Positions 33,891 to 33,893 of a stretch of 33,893 bases of DNA are shown piece after piece. Positions within the stretch are counted from its first letter, which is position 1. Every line of letters starts with the position of its first letter. A program made the translations under genes and the position numbers. This DNA comes from Nitrosomonadales bacterium (GTDB lineage: Bacteria; Pseudomonadota; Gammaproteobacteria; Burkholderiales; Gallionellaceae): positions 1 through 33,893 of the forward strand of contig JACREB010000138.1 of NCBI GenBank assembly GCA_016218475.1. Direction: 5' to 3'. The notes beneath the pieces were generated by a model. That model searched no databases, was not told the origin of the DNA, and saw only the letters and a list, made by a program, of their open reading frames with translations.

Positions 33891-33893
33891 TTA

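Overview
The window reads as a betaproteobacterial chromosome segment. The best guess is a freshwater Nitrosomonadales/Gallionellaceae-like lineage; this rests on gene order and protein style, not on a marker gene, so the family is uncertain. Housekeeping blocks in recognised proteobacterial order: (i) minus strand lpoA-yraN-diaA/gmhA-dolP-rfaE2-ubiE (2.2-6.2 kb) diverging from rsmI; (ii) plus strand aroQ-accB-accC-prmA and a zinc-ribbon DUF3426 gene (7.1-11.9 kb); (iii) plsY diverging from folB; (iv) minus strand rpsP-rimM-trmD-rplS, then ogt, xerD and a higBA toxin-antitoxin pair (13.1-17.5 kb); (v) plus strand fmdB, DUF502, aspS (17.7-20.6 kb); (vi) nudB, obgE, proB (23.0-25.9 kb).

Accessory regions: a truncated MmeI-like DNA methyltransferase at the left edge; a cassette between aspS and nudB with an Mrr-type nuclease, a retropepsin-like protease and a barnase/barstar pair; and on the right a PilZ/YcgR protein, a MASE1 histidine kinase with a FixJ-type regulator, an orphan Pal-like lipoprotein, a PBP7-type endopeptidase behind a perfect FNR-type box, and an Atm1-type ABC exporter.

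The most unusual feature is the density of small palindromic repeats and where they sit. An 87-bp element with 7-bp terminal inverted repeats (CGACACG/CGTGTCG) lies in frame, in the same phase and orientation, inside two essential-type genes: prmA (codons 55-103) and the ABC exporter (codons 356-384). A third, 88-bp copy is intergenic upstream of nudB. The prmA copy carries a second, 60-bp hairpin element nested inside it, also in frame (20 codons). That 60-bp element recurs in an intergenic repeat island at 27.24 kb with compensatory changes in its central stem. This resembles, by analogy only, the Rickettsia palindromic elements that insert in frame in coding genes.

A second, GC-rich family (CCCTCTCCCGC/GCGGGAGAGGG) interrupts and caps the methyltransferase remnant, supplies the last 28 codons of ogt and provides the ribosome-binding site of xerD. 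Other families include a 143-bp element with 20-bp perfect inverted ends at the right edge, a 103-bp element upstream of obgE, a CCACGAAG-type repeat upstream of aspS and several GTAGGGTGGGC hairpins. No tRNA, rRNA, CRISPR array or full transposase gene was seen.
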